A stretch of 64,000 bases of DNA, taken from contig CM035163.1 of NCBI GenBank assembly GCA_020205615.1, positions 56,579,899 to 56,643,898 of the forward strand. The letters run 5' to 3'. A program made the position numbers and the translations under genes. Below, piece by piece: positions 34,563 through 46,592 of this stretch; the first letter of the stretch is position 1; each line of letters begins with the position of its first letter. The stretch comes from Panax quinquefolius. Taxonomy: Eukaryota; Streptophyta; Magnoliopsida; Apiales; Araliaceae. Below the pieces are notes generated by a model. It ran no database searches. It was given only the letters and a program-made list of their open reading frames with translations, and was not told the origin of the DNA.

Positions 34563-36271
34563 TGTGATGCTCCCAAAATAGGTATATATCACCCATTCTG
34601 AGTCGCCAAATACATGGTACAGAATTCAAATACAAACTTAATTATACAACTGTCTTGGAAAATACAACAAAATATCGCTGAGAGTTTTAACACGAATATT
34701 TTCTCGTAGAAAATATCCAAACTCAAATAGAGTCCTCATTATAATTATTATCACACTATTTCATAGAATAATGAGGACTGCTATAGACACCATCTCGGAC
34801 CATCACTCCGTTCTCCGACTAGTCCCAGCTATATTCTCATTTTCTGAAGAGAATAATGAAAGCAAAAGGTGAGCTCAACTAGCCCAGTAAGAAATATTAT
34901 GACTAAGATGATGCAGAATAAATTATCGTTAGCCTTCAACAGTGTTAAACTGATAGAATACAATAGACAACAAGTTTAAATGCAGCGAAATAAACAATCA
35001 ATTAGAAGAGTCAAGTAGAGCATGATATCTACTATCTTCTATGATTTAAAAGTTTTTCATCAATTTTATCGCTGAGACTCAGCTCAATTAATAATCCACA
35101 TTACTGAATTATCCATGCACTACGGGCCAAGGATATTTATTATTATCACATCCACGAATTATCCATGCACTACGGGCCAAAGATATTCGTATTATCACCA
35201 ATGGTCATGAACATGCCAACTACTGTCCATCAATGCACTACGGGCCAATGAAGACTTTTACCACATCATTTGTAACATTACAGGTCATGATTATACCGAT
35301 ACATAGTCATAATCATACCAATCAACAGTCCATCTATGCACTACAGGCCAAAGATGACTTTCATCACAATATAAGCATGAGGATGATGACAATGATATAA
35401 GGATTCAATTAAATGAAAGTAACGGATAAATTTTTAGAATTCAATTAAATGAAAGTAAAGGATATAATTTAAAAATTTATAATTTAATATATCTAAAATT
35501 CAATAATGTCCAAATGGTTAACATGAAACTGCTTTGTGGAGTAAAATTCAAGAATAATATTGTATCAGAAATAATTTGGACAAAAAAGAAATCAATTTTT
35601 GTCATAAATAGTACTCCGGGTGAATAGTACCCCGTGAATAATACTTCAAGAATAGTATCCCGTGAATAGTACCCCGACATGAAAAGATCAAAATTTATCA
35701 AGAATATCCAAAACAATATTTCAGTAGAACGATACTAGATGAAACACAAATTTCAAGGATATTCTACTAATTTCAAGGAGTATAGGAGCAATACTTTAAC
35801 AAAATAAGTGTAAAAATAGGAATCTGAAATAAAATAATATTACTTACATACTACAGAGTATGGAAGAAAATATTATTTCTTACGAATATTGAACAAAAAT
35901 AATATCCCTTACCTTAAAAAGAGAGTACTTCTGAATGGTAGTGCGGGGATATTCTTGAACAAAACTTGCACTATTTTCTATACTCAAAGCTTCATTAAAC
36001 TCTAAAGAAATACGCTTAATATCATAGAAGAAGAATTCTCTAATTCTGGTGTGATTTTTAATTCTAAACTAAGCATTCTATTTATAGGAGAATTGAAGGA
36101 TACTATATGGATGCACAATAAGGAAAAATCACGGACTGTACAGTAACTTATTCACGGATTTCTGACGAATTTTCTAATTTTACTATACAACACTATGCAA
36201 ATACTATGTAGACACTATGCAAATACTATGCATAATAAAATATAATATATACTATTTTGCATAAAAAAATA

Positions 36272-36322
<51 letters not shown>

Positions 36323-37144
36323 AAAACTGAGATAACTTCTACCGATAATTTTGAAAAATGGGTAAGTGGGGGGTCCATATAATAAGCCAAATATATAACA
36401 AATACTTCATAAAATATCCCTTTATTTATCTCAATTCACTTGGTTTCTCAAAACACATTTTTAATAACATTCATCATTAATATTTTATCTCACAATATTA
36501 GCAACCAGATCACTCCCCGGAAAGAGGGGGCTTTCCGATAAGGATTTCTCCTTATTGACGCACAATTAGGTAACCAAACCCCTTTTCTCGACAGAACTTT
36601 CTAGACATCGTCAATAATGCAAAAAATAATATGAATAACTTTGTCGTCTCAATTATTGATTTAATAATATAAAATATTATTACAATAATTGAATCAATAA
36701 CGTGAGATACTATGCAGCAATTACTGTAACCATAATTGAATAAAACTAAGTGACTTCTCACGTAAGCATTAATAATAAAAAAAATATATATATAATACCG
36801 TATGCTACTATACAACCACGCGTATTACTGTACTTTTACCACCTGGTATTTCAACAGTTAATGGTAAAACTTTTGCTGTTATTTTTATAAAAAGTTATTT
36901 ATGTCATTTTCTAACTCCGACAGTAATTCCGTTGTGGGGTCCACCAATGATTGTGTCGTCGTACGAATATTCCCTGATAAAATGAATATTCCTCAACCAA
37001 TCGAATATTTTATAACAACTTGCTTACTTTGAAAAATTTATAAATATTACCCACAACTATAACATTATATCAAATCCACAACTTAATATTCAAAAAGATA
37101 TTTAGAGAAAATTAATCTTTATTCATAAATGTTGGGGTCTTACA
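34563..37144 (-). repeat. E4 5' LTR (2.58 kb)
   Basis: Plus-strand ends are TGTGATGCTCCCAAAATAGG and GTTGGGGTCTTACA. The minus strand begins TGTAAGACCCCAAC, as in E3. A perfect (AT)n run at 36274-36317 is unique to this copy. Frames at 35477-35716 and 36552-36815 are LTR sequence. Confidence 0.88.
36274..36317. repeat. (AT)n microsatellite in E4 LTR
   Basis: About 22 AT units, absent at the matching place in E2 and E3. Confidence 0.93.
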
Positions 37145-37805
37145 GGTAAGGGTGTAAACGAGTCGAACCGGAGCGAACAGAGAACTACTCGAATTCGACT
37201 CGAAATGATAAATTCGTACTCGAATTCGGCTCGAAGTCGAATTATATTTGAAAATTCTTACTCAAATTCGAATGGACTCGAATATTTATTACTCGAATTC
37301 GATTCGACTCAACTCGAATATTTATTCAAACTACTCGCGAGCTTCAAATTCAAGTTTGAATTCGAATCTCCACATAATAATTAGTTTTATAATAAATATA
37401 TTTATAAATTGAATTTGTTATTTTACTTAAAAATGAGAAAATATATTTATTATTACACTTTACAAATATAAAATCACAATTAAAATTAAAAACAAGACAA
37501 AATAATAACTAATTATCCTAATTTGATCTAAATTTGTATATATTATAAGAGAATGTATCGAACATCTAATCCAATATGTATTAACCGAGTATGTATCGAA
37601 TCACAATCAAAAATTCGAGTAGTTTGAATCTTAAACGAGTCGAGTATAACTTTCCTCAGATTCTACTCATATTTTTATTCGAACTATTTTTAATGCTCAG
37701 ATTTGAATCATATTATTAACGAATCCGAGTCTCGCTCGTATTTTTTCGAGTCGAGCCCGAATCGAGCCCGAATTGTGTTGGCTCGTTTACAGCCATACTT
37801 ATAGG
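37139..37805. mobile_element. hAT-like MITE (651 bp) at the E4 LTR terminus
   Basis: The element (37147-37797) has terminal inverted repeats taagggtgtaaacgag against tatggctgtaaacgag. The flanking octamers cttacagg (37139-37146) and cttatagg (37798-37805) differ by one base, fitting an 8-bp hAT duplication. The left octamer spans the last six bases of the E4 LTR, so the insertion is younger than E4. The interior is full of actcgaattcgactcgaa-type words on both strands. Confidence 0.78.
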
Positions 37806-37879
37806 ATCCACCACTGCCTGTCGCTAGCCCACTTCCCTCTCTCGTCTCCCCCACCTCATGTCGTTTCCACCTTCTCCTC
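37806..37879. other. Short unique flank of the CACTA element
   Basis: Pyrimidine-rich text (ccacttccctctctcgtctc) continues on the other side of the CACTA element at 41553. The minus-strand frame at 37708-37890 straddles three different units and is not a gene. Confidence 0.5.
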
Positions 37880-38744
37880 CTCCAATACAAGAAAACCAGT
37901 CATTGCCAACGGGCACTTCCGTCGCCTATGACCATGGTGCCGTCGGCATTAAGGTCATTGGCGACGACCAATGCCGTCGGCGAACCCGTCACCCCAGAGG
38001 TCGTCGCCCCTAGCTCCCGTCGCCAACCGTCGACATCATTTTCATTACCGACGGGGCTCATTAGCGACGACATAATAGCAATACCGACGGCCATACTAAC
38101 GGCAAGGCCATCGGTAAAGACCCCATAAATTTTTTGAGGGAAAAACTCATTGCCAACAGCATGCCCCGTCGGCAATGACTTGCTAGCCGTCGGCAATGAC
38201 CTTTTAACCATGTCTATCGCTAGATGTCATTGGCGACGACTATGCCGTCGCCATTACCCCCGTCGGCAATGACTACATATATTTTGATTTTTTTTTAAAT
38301 TTCAGAATTTCCCTGTTAATTTATAAATATACACCTGTTATAAACTAATAACAACCATCAAATAACAACTATACCTGTTACAAACTAGTAATCCAAATCA
38401 AATATATAGGTCAAAAATATAATGGCCGTCAGTACAACTCAAAAACTGTACAAATACATGAAACTCAGAATATAACATAAACTAAACTAACTACAACCCA
38501 TTGCCTATCTCCATGTCATCGAAGTCATGTGGTCATCACCTATCTTTGGAGGAGGTCGCTCATCATCAACTCGATGATTCATCGCCTCTGATCTTTGGAG
38601 GAGGCTCGTCAAATCATCATTTCGGCATCATCAAAGTGCCTCCACCTCCACCTCCACCTCCACGAGTCTCATCAACAAGTCCCTAAAAAATCAAAATATT
38701 AATAACAAAATCAAAATGAAAACATATTTACATTATTTGAGTTT

Positions 38745-39735
38745 ATGTTCTTCAAGTTAGGCGGACGGGACTCGAACTCGGGCTCCGTATATCGAAATCG
38801 AGTCCCGTCAGTTATAACGCATATCTATTGCCTATGCAGTGCTATTACATGTGTTCTCGTGTCAACTAGACGACCGGGGCGGGTTTTGAGCTCTTTTTTG
38901 GCTTTTTGCCTAACTGTTGGCGGGTTTTGCAAAGTGGGACTTAACTCGGACTCCGTATATCAGAATCGAGTTCCGTAAGTTCTAATGTGTGTCTATTGCC
39001 TATGCGGTTCTATTGCCTATGTTCGCGTGTCAACTGGACGACCGGGGCAGGTTTTGGGCTCTTTTTTGGCTTTTTATCTAACTATTGGCGAGTTTTGCAA
39101 ACTAGGACTTAAATCGGTCTTCGTATGTCGGAATCGAGTATCGTAAGTTGTAACACGTGTCTAATACCTACTCGGTGCTATGTGTGTGTTTCCGTGGCGT
39201 TCGGACGATCGAGGAGGGTTTTGACCTATTTTTTGGTTTTTTACCTAAGTGTTGGCGAGTTTTACAAACTGGACGATAACTCGAATTACGTATATCAGAA
39301 TTGAGTCCCGTAAGTTTTAACATATGTCTAATACCTACTCGGTGCTATGTGTGTGTTTGTGTGGCTTTTGGACGACCGAGGCGGGTTTTGACCTATTTTT
39401 CGGCTTTTTGCCTAAGTTTTGGCGAATTTTACAAACTGGGCGATTACTCGGATTCCGTATATCGGAATCGAGTCCCATAAGTTCTAACGCGTGTCTAATA
39501 CCTCCTCGGTGTTATGTGTGTGTTTGTGTGGTGTTCGGACGACCGAGGCGGGTTTTGACCTATTTTTCGGCTTTTTGCCTAAGTGTTGGCGAGTTTTGCA
39601 AACTGGGCGATAACTCGGATTTCGTATATCGGAATCGAGTCCCGTAAGTTCTAACGCGTGTCTAATACCTACTTGGTGCTATGTGTATGTTTGCGTGGCA
39701 TTCGAATGACCGAGGCAGATTTTGACCTATTTTCC
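38745..39735. repeat. Tandem repeat array in the CACTA element (167-168 bp, six units)
   Basis: The word cgtatatcggaatcgagtcc (with variants) recurs at 38786, 38954, 39122, 39289, 39456 and 39623, giving periods of 168, 168, 167, 167 and 167 bp. Each unit also carries ggcgggttttgacctatttt and ctttttgcctaa-type text. The frames at 38745-38978 and 39324-39647 are translations of these units. Confidence 0.92.
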
Positions 39736-40144
39736 AAAGTGGACTGATTTCCTTTGACATAAAAGCTCATCAACACATAAAATGACCATGTCTAACCATA
39801 AAAAATCATATAACATATAGATCCACCATCATATGACTCAAAAATATAAACTCATCATTTGATTTAAAACAACCATAAACAATCACATAAATATAACTAG
39901 GGTTTTGAAATAAGTAAACTTTTGAACCTTGATTTAGTGTCACCTCTTCTTCTTCTTCCAATGTAGGTTATAAAGCTTGAAGGCATGAACCAAATCTCCT
40001 CTCCTTCTCTTCCTTAATGTTTCGGCAGCCCCATCCCTTTTTTCTCTCAAAGTATATTGCTATATAGATTTTTGGAACTTAAGAAGAGAAAATGAACTAA
40101 AATTTTTGCTAGGTAATGAGAGAGGCTCTATTTATAGCTCCAAA

Positions 40145-40147
<3 letters not shown>

Positions 40148-40178
<31 letters not shown>
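40148..40178. repeat. (AT)n microsatellite in the CACTA element
   Basis: About 15 AT units. Confidence 0.93.
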
Positions 40179-40180
<2 letters not shown>

Positions 40181-41552
40181 TTTGAAGCTCAATTCTAAGT
40201 TCTATCACCCAAAATGTTGATTAGGACGGTCACAACATAAATAGAAAAAGAAAACAAGGTGGCTAGCTCGTATCAATCCCATACTCCCTAAAATAATGGA
40301 AAAAAAGAGGTACACATTCGGTTAATCACTAGAAGTGTCCATTATGGATTTTAGGTTTCTTGCAAAATGATTTTTAAAGAGTAAGCATCATTTGTGATGA
40401 TTACTTCTCGTACTTATGACCCAACTGCTTACTTGTGCTGACTATGACCTTAAAATGCTAGATAATACAAAGGAATACGTTAGCTTCTATTGGATGTCAA
40501 ATCATGCATTGCTTTTTATCAACTAGAGCATGTAATGAACTAATGAAGGTATCCATCAAATAGTAAGTGTAAGGTCATATATGTTACTGCAAAGTAAATT
40601 TGTCAATAGGTGCTAGTCCATGTATGATGCAAGGTAAAATCACTTTACTGATATTATTTTTCCACCTGTTTATTCTTTGATTTATTTAATAGCATCTAGT
40701 TTGCTATAGTTAAATGTAATATGAACTGACAAACATATTACATGAAAATATTTCAAATAAACATATATATATATATACATACATACATGAATTGACATGC
40801 ATACTACTCCAAAAAAAAAGAGAGGAGATAAAAGAAAAACTTACAAAATTGAGAGAGATGCAGAAAAGGTCAATGCTCGTTGCTTACTGCCCAAAACAAG
40901 ACATACAAGTATTAGAAAAAAAAAACCCAAATTAAACCCTAACATAACTAAATTGGAACTTATATACAAATGAAACCTTAAGAAGAAAAAAAGTGTAACT
41001 TACTAATGGAAGCTAACAATAACAAATGTAGAACCAGAGCTGAGAGGGAACGAAAATTGGGGGGAGATTGTAACAGTGTATTAGGCCAAAGAAAGGGGAC
41101 GAAGAAAGGGGGAGGCCAAACAGTGGAGGACCGACGGCGGGGACCGATGGCGACGAACGACGGTGAGTAACCGGCGAGGACCGATGACAGTGGTGGCGAG
41201 AGAAACAAAGGGAAGGAACAGAATGAGAGGGAAAGAAAATGGAGAAGAAAAAGAAATTGAATCTGGCGTATTAAAAATAAGACCTCATTCTCGACGGCTT
41301 GTGCCGTCGTTCTTGTACCGTCGCCAATGTGTCATTCACGATGGCGTTGCCATCGCTATTGACATTCATGGCCGTCGCCAATGAGTTTTCCCTTCATCGC
41401 CAAATTTTCGCACCTTTTTTTCCCTGGGAAAGTGTTATTATCGACGGCACCCATTAGTGACGGCTTTCCCATCGGTATTAATGTCATTCTCGATGGTACA
41501 TTCACCGTCGCCAATAACCCCGTCGCCTATGACTAGTTTTTTTGTAGTGCTC

Positions 41553-42232
41553 CCCTCCAGCCTCCACCTCTAATTAAGGCAATCTCGAGATTGCTAGTGT
41601 ACGACGACGTGGTGACGTGAGTGTTCCTATTGCGGTGTCGACGTGTCACTTTCTGTGACTAGCAACTAGTTTAAAGCTTAAAATTTAGCCCTGAATTTGA
41701 TAAGCATTTTAAGGTTAATTGTTATGTTTTGGGTTATAATTTTGTTACGCTTCCTTACCAATATAAAAATTTTAATAATTTTGTCATATAGAATTTTGTT
41801 AATTGATGAAAATAAATGTATTATGAATTAAGACTGCTTTAATGATCTAAGTTGGGACTACCTTAGCTCAATTAATATAATGTTAGCTCAATTGGGACTG
41901 ATTTTGTGTTTTCTCGATCCATTGATATAATGATATTTAATTGATAATAAGGTGTCATTTCATTTTAGTTCGTTGATATTATTTAGTTTTCTAAGTATTT
42001 GGGATGCCTTAATGATCTTGGAACTATTTTAGTTTTGTTGTGATATGAATTTTTTTTTCGCATTTTCTGTCTTGATCTTGCCTTATGATTCTTATTATTA
42101 ATCAGAAGGTTTTGTTAATATATTGTCGAATTGGTTGTGATTTTATTTCCGACGAAATTTTTGACGGAATTTTCCTTGAGAATTATAGACAAATAAAAAA
42201 AAATCACTATTGAACTAATTTATCTAATATTA
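41553..42232. other. No gene recognised
   Basis: AT-rich non-coding sequence between the CACTA element and a copia LTR fragment. I see no open frame with family features, no tRNA-like structure and no terminal repeats. Confidence 0.5.
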
Positions 42233-42695
42233 TGTTGTTTCCCAAAGGCACACTGTAGATCTAGAAGGGAGGGGGTTGAATAGATCTTTAAAAATATTTT
42301 GATTAATTAAATATGTATTACCAAGTAATCAGTTAATCATATTGATTAAGCACAACAAAATATTCTTTTATAAAATTTCCTTAAAGATTATGGAAATCAC
42401 ATATCTAAATTAAGTTTTGTGGATGTGCAAACACATAGCAGGTATAATAATTATAAGGTGTATAATATAAATGACGTAAAGTAAAAGACAAATAGATTTC
42501 TAAGGGGTTTAGAGACTGAACAACTTATAATTCACTCTTCTACTCCACGAGTATGATATCCACTAAGGATTTAGGCCTAACAGACCATTTTACATCAGAA
42601 CAACTAAGGTTCCTTCGAGAAACTAAGTCTCGACATCGATCTACTTAAGTTTGTGCAATTCGATCACTAAGACCAGGATCCACCGACCCCAAGTC
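42233..42695 (-). mobile_element. SIRE-like LTR fragment
   Basis: The minus strand ends ..CCCTTCTAGATCTACAGTGT, then GCCTTTGGGAAACAACA, matching the E1 LTR end (CCCTTCTAGATCTATTGTGT, then GCCTACTGGGAACTAACA). The homology continues upstream to 42695, where Copia B begins. No primer site follows its CA end, so it is a 3' or solo LTR remnant. About 460 bp remain. Confidence 0.75.
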
Positions 42696-44544
42696 TGTGT
42701 AATATTCATGAACACAATCAAATTTCACAAAATAAGCGGAAGCATGAAAAATCAGAGTTTTAAAATTTTACAAACCATATACCCGGATCATCCTTTATGC
42801 GCAATTATTAATTAAACAAAAAATATGAAGAACAAGAATCATACCCTTGAAGATTTGAGCTTCTTCAGGTTCAAGTTCATCTCCAATCTTCTTCGCGTTC
42901 AAATTGAATCCATCGGGTTTGGTTCCTTTCTTTGATCAATGTTAGCCACCCAAGTGTTTGGCCTCTAGAGGTGATCTACTAAGGAAGAAGAAAGATTCAA
43001 GAAGATGGGTGTTTGGCAAAACCCTAGTTTTTCTATATCTTAGAAAAAGAGCGTACTCTTCAACAATTGGAATCACGTCTAATGATATAAGACTCCTCTT
43101 ATAAAGATAGTTAACCCTTCTAATCTAATTAGAAAAGAGGGTATTATTTAATTAATTAAATTTCTTTAATTAATTAAGCTCTCTAATCTTATTAGGAATA
43201 ATTAATTAAACTCTTTAAATTAATTTGCCTCCCAATCTTATTAGGAATAAATGAGAATACTTTTATTAATTAATTCCCAAACTCCTTTAGGAATTAAATA
43301 ATAATAATAGTAATAATAATAATAAGACTCCTCTTATTAATTTATATTTAATATTTCCAAAATATTAAATAATCAATATTAAGGTATTTAATTTATTCTA
43401 TCACCATAGATTAAATTAAATATACTTAACTTATTATTACGATTATGCCATTAACTTCTTAAATAATTATTCTTCCTTTTATGGTGTGACCCTTTAGGTT
43501 CTCCATATTAAACCGATCGTGAATAAATCAATTAGAACAATTCTAATCTTATTTCAATAAATAAATTAAACTATTAATTTATTTAAATAAATAATATTTA
43601 TTCTACAATAGGGATAAGCCTCAATAGCGATTAACGACTTTTCAGATAATATAGATCTCAACATTAATCATAAAAGAATATTTGAGTAAATAGTTACCGT
43701 ATAATTCAACCCTTCCACCATACAATGTACCAATTAAATATAAGACATGAAATTATTGTCAAGTCTTATTTTATTTAATTATATGTATTTCGACTCTTAA
43801 ATGCACAACTCTAAATAATGCAAATTAGAAACTCCTTTCTAATTTCATTACTGCCTCAACCCGAGGACTCTTTGGGTTGTCATTTATCAAATCACATAAG
43901 ACATTTCTCTTCTTTTACTAGAAGTGGTAGATTCTTTATTTATCATACATTATCTCGATGTACAACTTATTATACCCAGGCATACCCTTTGATATACCCT
44001 AAGGGTCTTAAGGAATAAGTCAAAGTATAACTCATCATACATAAGATACTATGGTGATCTTAAGTTCAAGGATCACTTGTACTACTATCACTACAGGAAT
44101 TCCTATTGATAGGCGAATAAAAAACTCCATTAGGTATTCCTTAGCGAGCCACGTTCAATGAACTTATTCTCTAATAAGCACCTACATACTTTTTTTAGTG
44201 TCTCCACACAAATGATCATGAGATTAACCATCCTCAGCCAATGAGCAAGCAACGTATCTACCAATCTATCCGGATTCACTAATCCCCAATTTAGTAATCC
44301 AATAATTGGGAACTATTTTAGTTTTAAGCTTTCTAAAAATTTAGATCTCATTAGAATGATCATCATCATTATTCTAAAAGCATTGCTTAAAATTATGGGT
44401 TTATCACATATTATAAAGCAGCATCATATAGATAATTAAAAGCCTTTAATAAATTAATATTTTTTTATTAATAAATGAATAAGATTGTTACAAAGTATAT
44501 GCTTTATCATCAAACATGATTGGCTTGTGTGCATACTATTTTTA
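42696..44544 (-). repeat. Copia B 3' LTR (1.85 kb)
   Basis: It aligns with 1631-3477 from TGTAATATTCATG to GATTGGCTTGTGTGCATACT. The plus-strand frame at 43818-44018 corresponds to the one at 2737-2958 in Copia A and is an LTR shadow. Confidence 0.85.
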
Positions 44545-45280
44545 GTCTCCCACTTGCACTAAAGTCAATCGCCATGGTATCTCATACCTTTCTTCTCTAA
44601 GTGACGATTATCCTGCTGTTGGATAAACTTTAGTTAATGGATATGTAATATTGTTCTTTGAGAGTCCACTATCTCTATAGTGATTTCCTATCTTTCAATG
44701 ATTTCTATAATCAAATGAAAGTGCCACAACATATGTTTAGATCCAAGATGAGACTTAGGAACTATTCCTAGTTCTGTAATAAACTTTTCATCCAAACAAT
44801 CAACTTGCAGCTTCATTTACAGCTATATACTTTGTCTTTATCACTAAACCAACAACTCTTTGCTATTTGGAACCTTTCCAATTCACTGTACTACTGTTCA
44901 AGGTAACGCTTTACCTTAAAGTGGATTTTCTGTCATCTTGGTCTGTCTGAAAAACTTGAGTTTGTTAAGCCCTCTAGTTTTAATTTAGACCCACCATAAA
45001 TTTTAATCACATCCTTAGTGTCGGTTAAGTACTTTAAGATGTTTTTCACTGTCTTACAGTGATCTTCTCCAGGATATGACCGATCAATATTAGGTCTCAT
45101 ATATTTCATTAAATACATGATTGTCACTCATGCAATTTCTCTTTTCAAAAGTCTATGGGGACTATTAAGAGAGATACACTCCATGACTCATCAACATGAG
45201 ACATCTCTTGGAATTCGCCATGCTAAACAACTTTAGCATCAAATGAATATATGTTCCTTGGGTTAAGTCAAGCATCCTAT

Positions 45281-45322
<42 letters not shown>

Positions 45323-46592
45323 TTTGTATCCCCAATAGCGATACTCTTCCCAAATCATTCGTGGAGGAATGTTTAGACAACTTTATCTTTACTAATTATA
45401 GCATTGGTATGTCATTCCTTATCCTTAGTATATCAACATATAATAATAGGAATGTCACAACGCTCCCACTGACCCTTTTGTACACACTAGGTTCATTTTT
45501 GTTTTTGATAAAATCAAACTCTTTTGATTTTCTCATCAAAACGAATGTTCCATAATTGAGAAGCTTGCTTCAATCCATTTCTCTAAGTCTCTACAACTCT
45601 TACCGCATTGTATGTAACTGGATCATCATTTTCTATGATACGTACCTCATCATCATCACATATGATGAATCCATACCTTATAGGTATCTTCTTGACTACT
45701 ATTCATTTACGATTGATTTGTGGTATAATAGAGGTCATCTCTGGGTTCCTCTTATTTGACTTATAGTGTTTTGTGGTTCTTGAACTCTTCAAGATCTATT
45801 ATCCTCCCACTATCCCCTTCAATGATAAACATCTTTATCTTAGAAGGCAACATGTTTCGCAACAAACACCTTTGCTAAGTAGGATTATCGAACATATACC
45901 CTAAACTTACTTTAGGATGTCCCACAAATCTGTACTTGTCAAATCTTGTCCCAAGATTATCCTTTGAAACCTTTTTCACATAAGCTGGACAACCCCTTAT
46001 CTTAATATACTTAAGATTAGGAATCCTCCCTTTCCATAACTCTTATAGAGTTTTGGGGTTAAATTGTGAGGTTACCTTTTTCGTAGATTTGCAGCCATTT
46101 CTAGGACATTATCCCAAAAGGATACTGGAATGTCGGTAAAATCACTATGGACTGCACCATGTCCAATAAGGTATGACTTTTCCTTTCAGATACATCAATC
46201 AGTTATTGCGTATCAGGAGACATCCATCGTAAGAAAACCATTTGAGATGATCTAGAAACTCATTGCACAAGTATTCCTTCCTTGATCCAATCAAAGAATC
46301 CTAATACTTTGCCAATTTGTTTTATTTCTAAATTATTTGAACCTTTTAAATAATTCACAATTGTATTTCATCAAATACAAACATCCAACTCTTTGAATGA
46401 TCATCTCCTTTTCTTATACTAGTTTATTCAATTTGCAAAATAATTTTTCACGTAAGTCAAGTATACAAAATCCATCAAGTAATATTTCAGTTCTATTCAA
46501 AATATTATTATTATAAATAGAACAAAAATTGTTCTTAAATATAATATCAAAGATTTTATTGTCCAACAACAAAATGGAAATAATGTTTCTAA
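44545..46592 (-). pseudogene. Copia B RT, RNase H and integrase relics
   Basis: Minus-strand translation at 44933-45127 reads MYLMKYMRPNID.., then VKNILKYLTDTKDV and YGGSKLKLEGLTNSSFSD, a good match to the copia segment between RT and RNase H. At 45165-45380 LSKHSSTNDL continues the RT. An (AT)n run at 45284-45320 breaks this frame. Integrase pieces lie around 45910-46400. At 46414-46605 the pre-integrase relic reads KNNFCSIYNNN.. and FCILDL, then jumps to later integrase sequence as in Copia A. The small plus-strand frames at 45361-45759 are antisense. Confidence 0.8.
45284..45320. repeat. (AT)n microsatellite in Copia B RT relic
   Basis: About 18 AT units. The matching position in Copia A (about 4222-4240) has only tctatctatatagatttata, so expansion happened after the two copies separated. 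Confidence 0.93.

Larger units (their letters stand above)
34199..37144 (-). mobile_element. E4: truncated Ty3/gypsy element (5' LTR plus gag start)
   Basis: Read on the minus strand: 5' LTR 37144-34563, primer site TGGTATCAAAGCT at 34560-34548, leader, and the first 59 or so codons of gag. It then breaks off at about 34199. It belongs to the same family as E2 and E3. No 3' LTR or pol is present. Confidence 0.88.
37880..41552. mobile_element. CACTA (En/Spm-like) element, non-autonomous (3.67 kb)
   Basis: The element (37883-41549) is flanked by a perfect 3-bp duplication ctc (37880-37882 and 41550-41552). The right end reads, in reverse complement, CACTACAAAAAAACTAGTCA. The left end reads CAATACAAGAAAACCAGTCA, so the diagnostic CACTA has a C-to-A change. 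Subterminal regions (about 37900-38280 and 41285-41530) are packed with gccgtcggcaatgac and cattggcgacg words on both strands, as expected for transposase-binding repeats. No transposase domain is recognisable. The frames at 37900-38211, 37928-38128, 38501-38686 and 40978-41384 show low-complexity or repeat-derived protein only. Confidence 0.9.

Noticed and set aside
38501..38686. Frame with a run of eight prolines
   Set aside because: Low-complexity ctccac repeat inside the CACTA element with no transposase domain.
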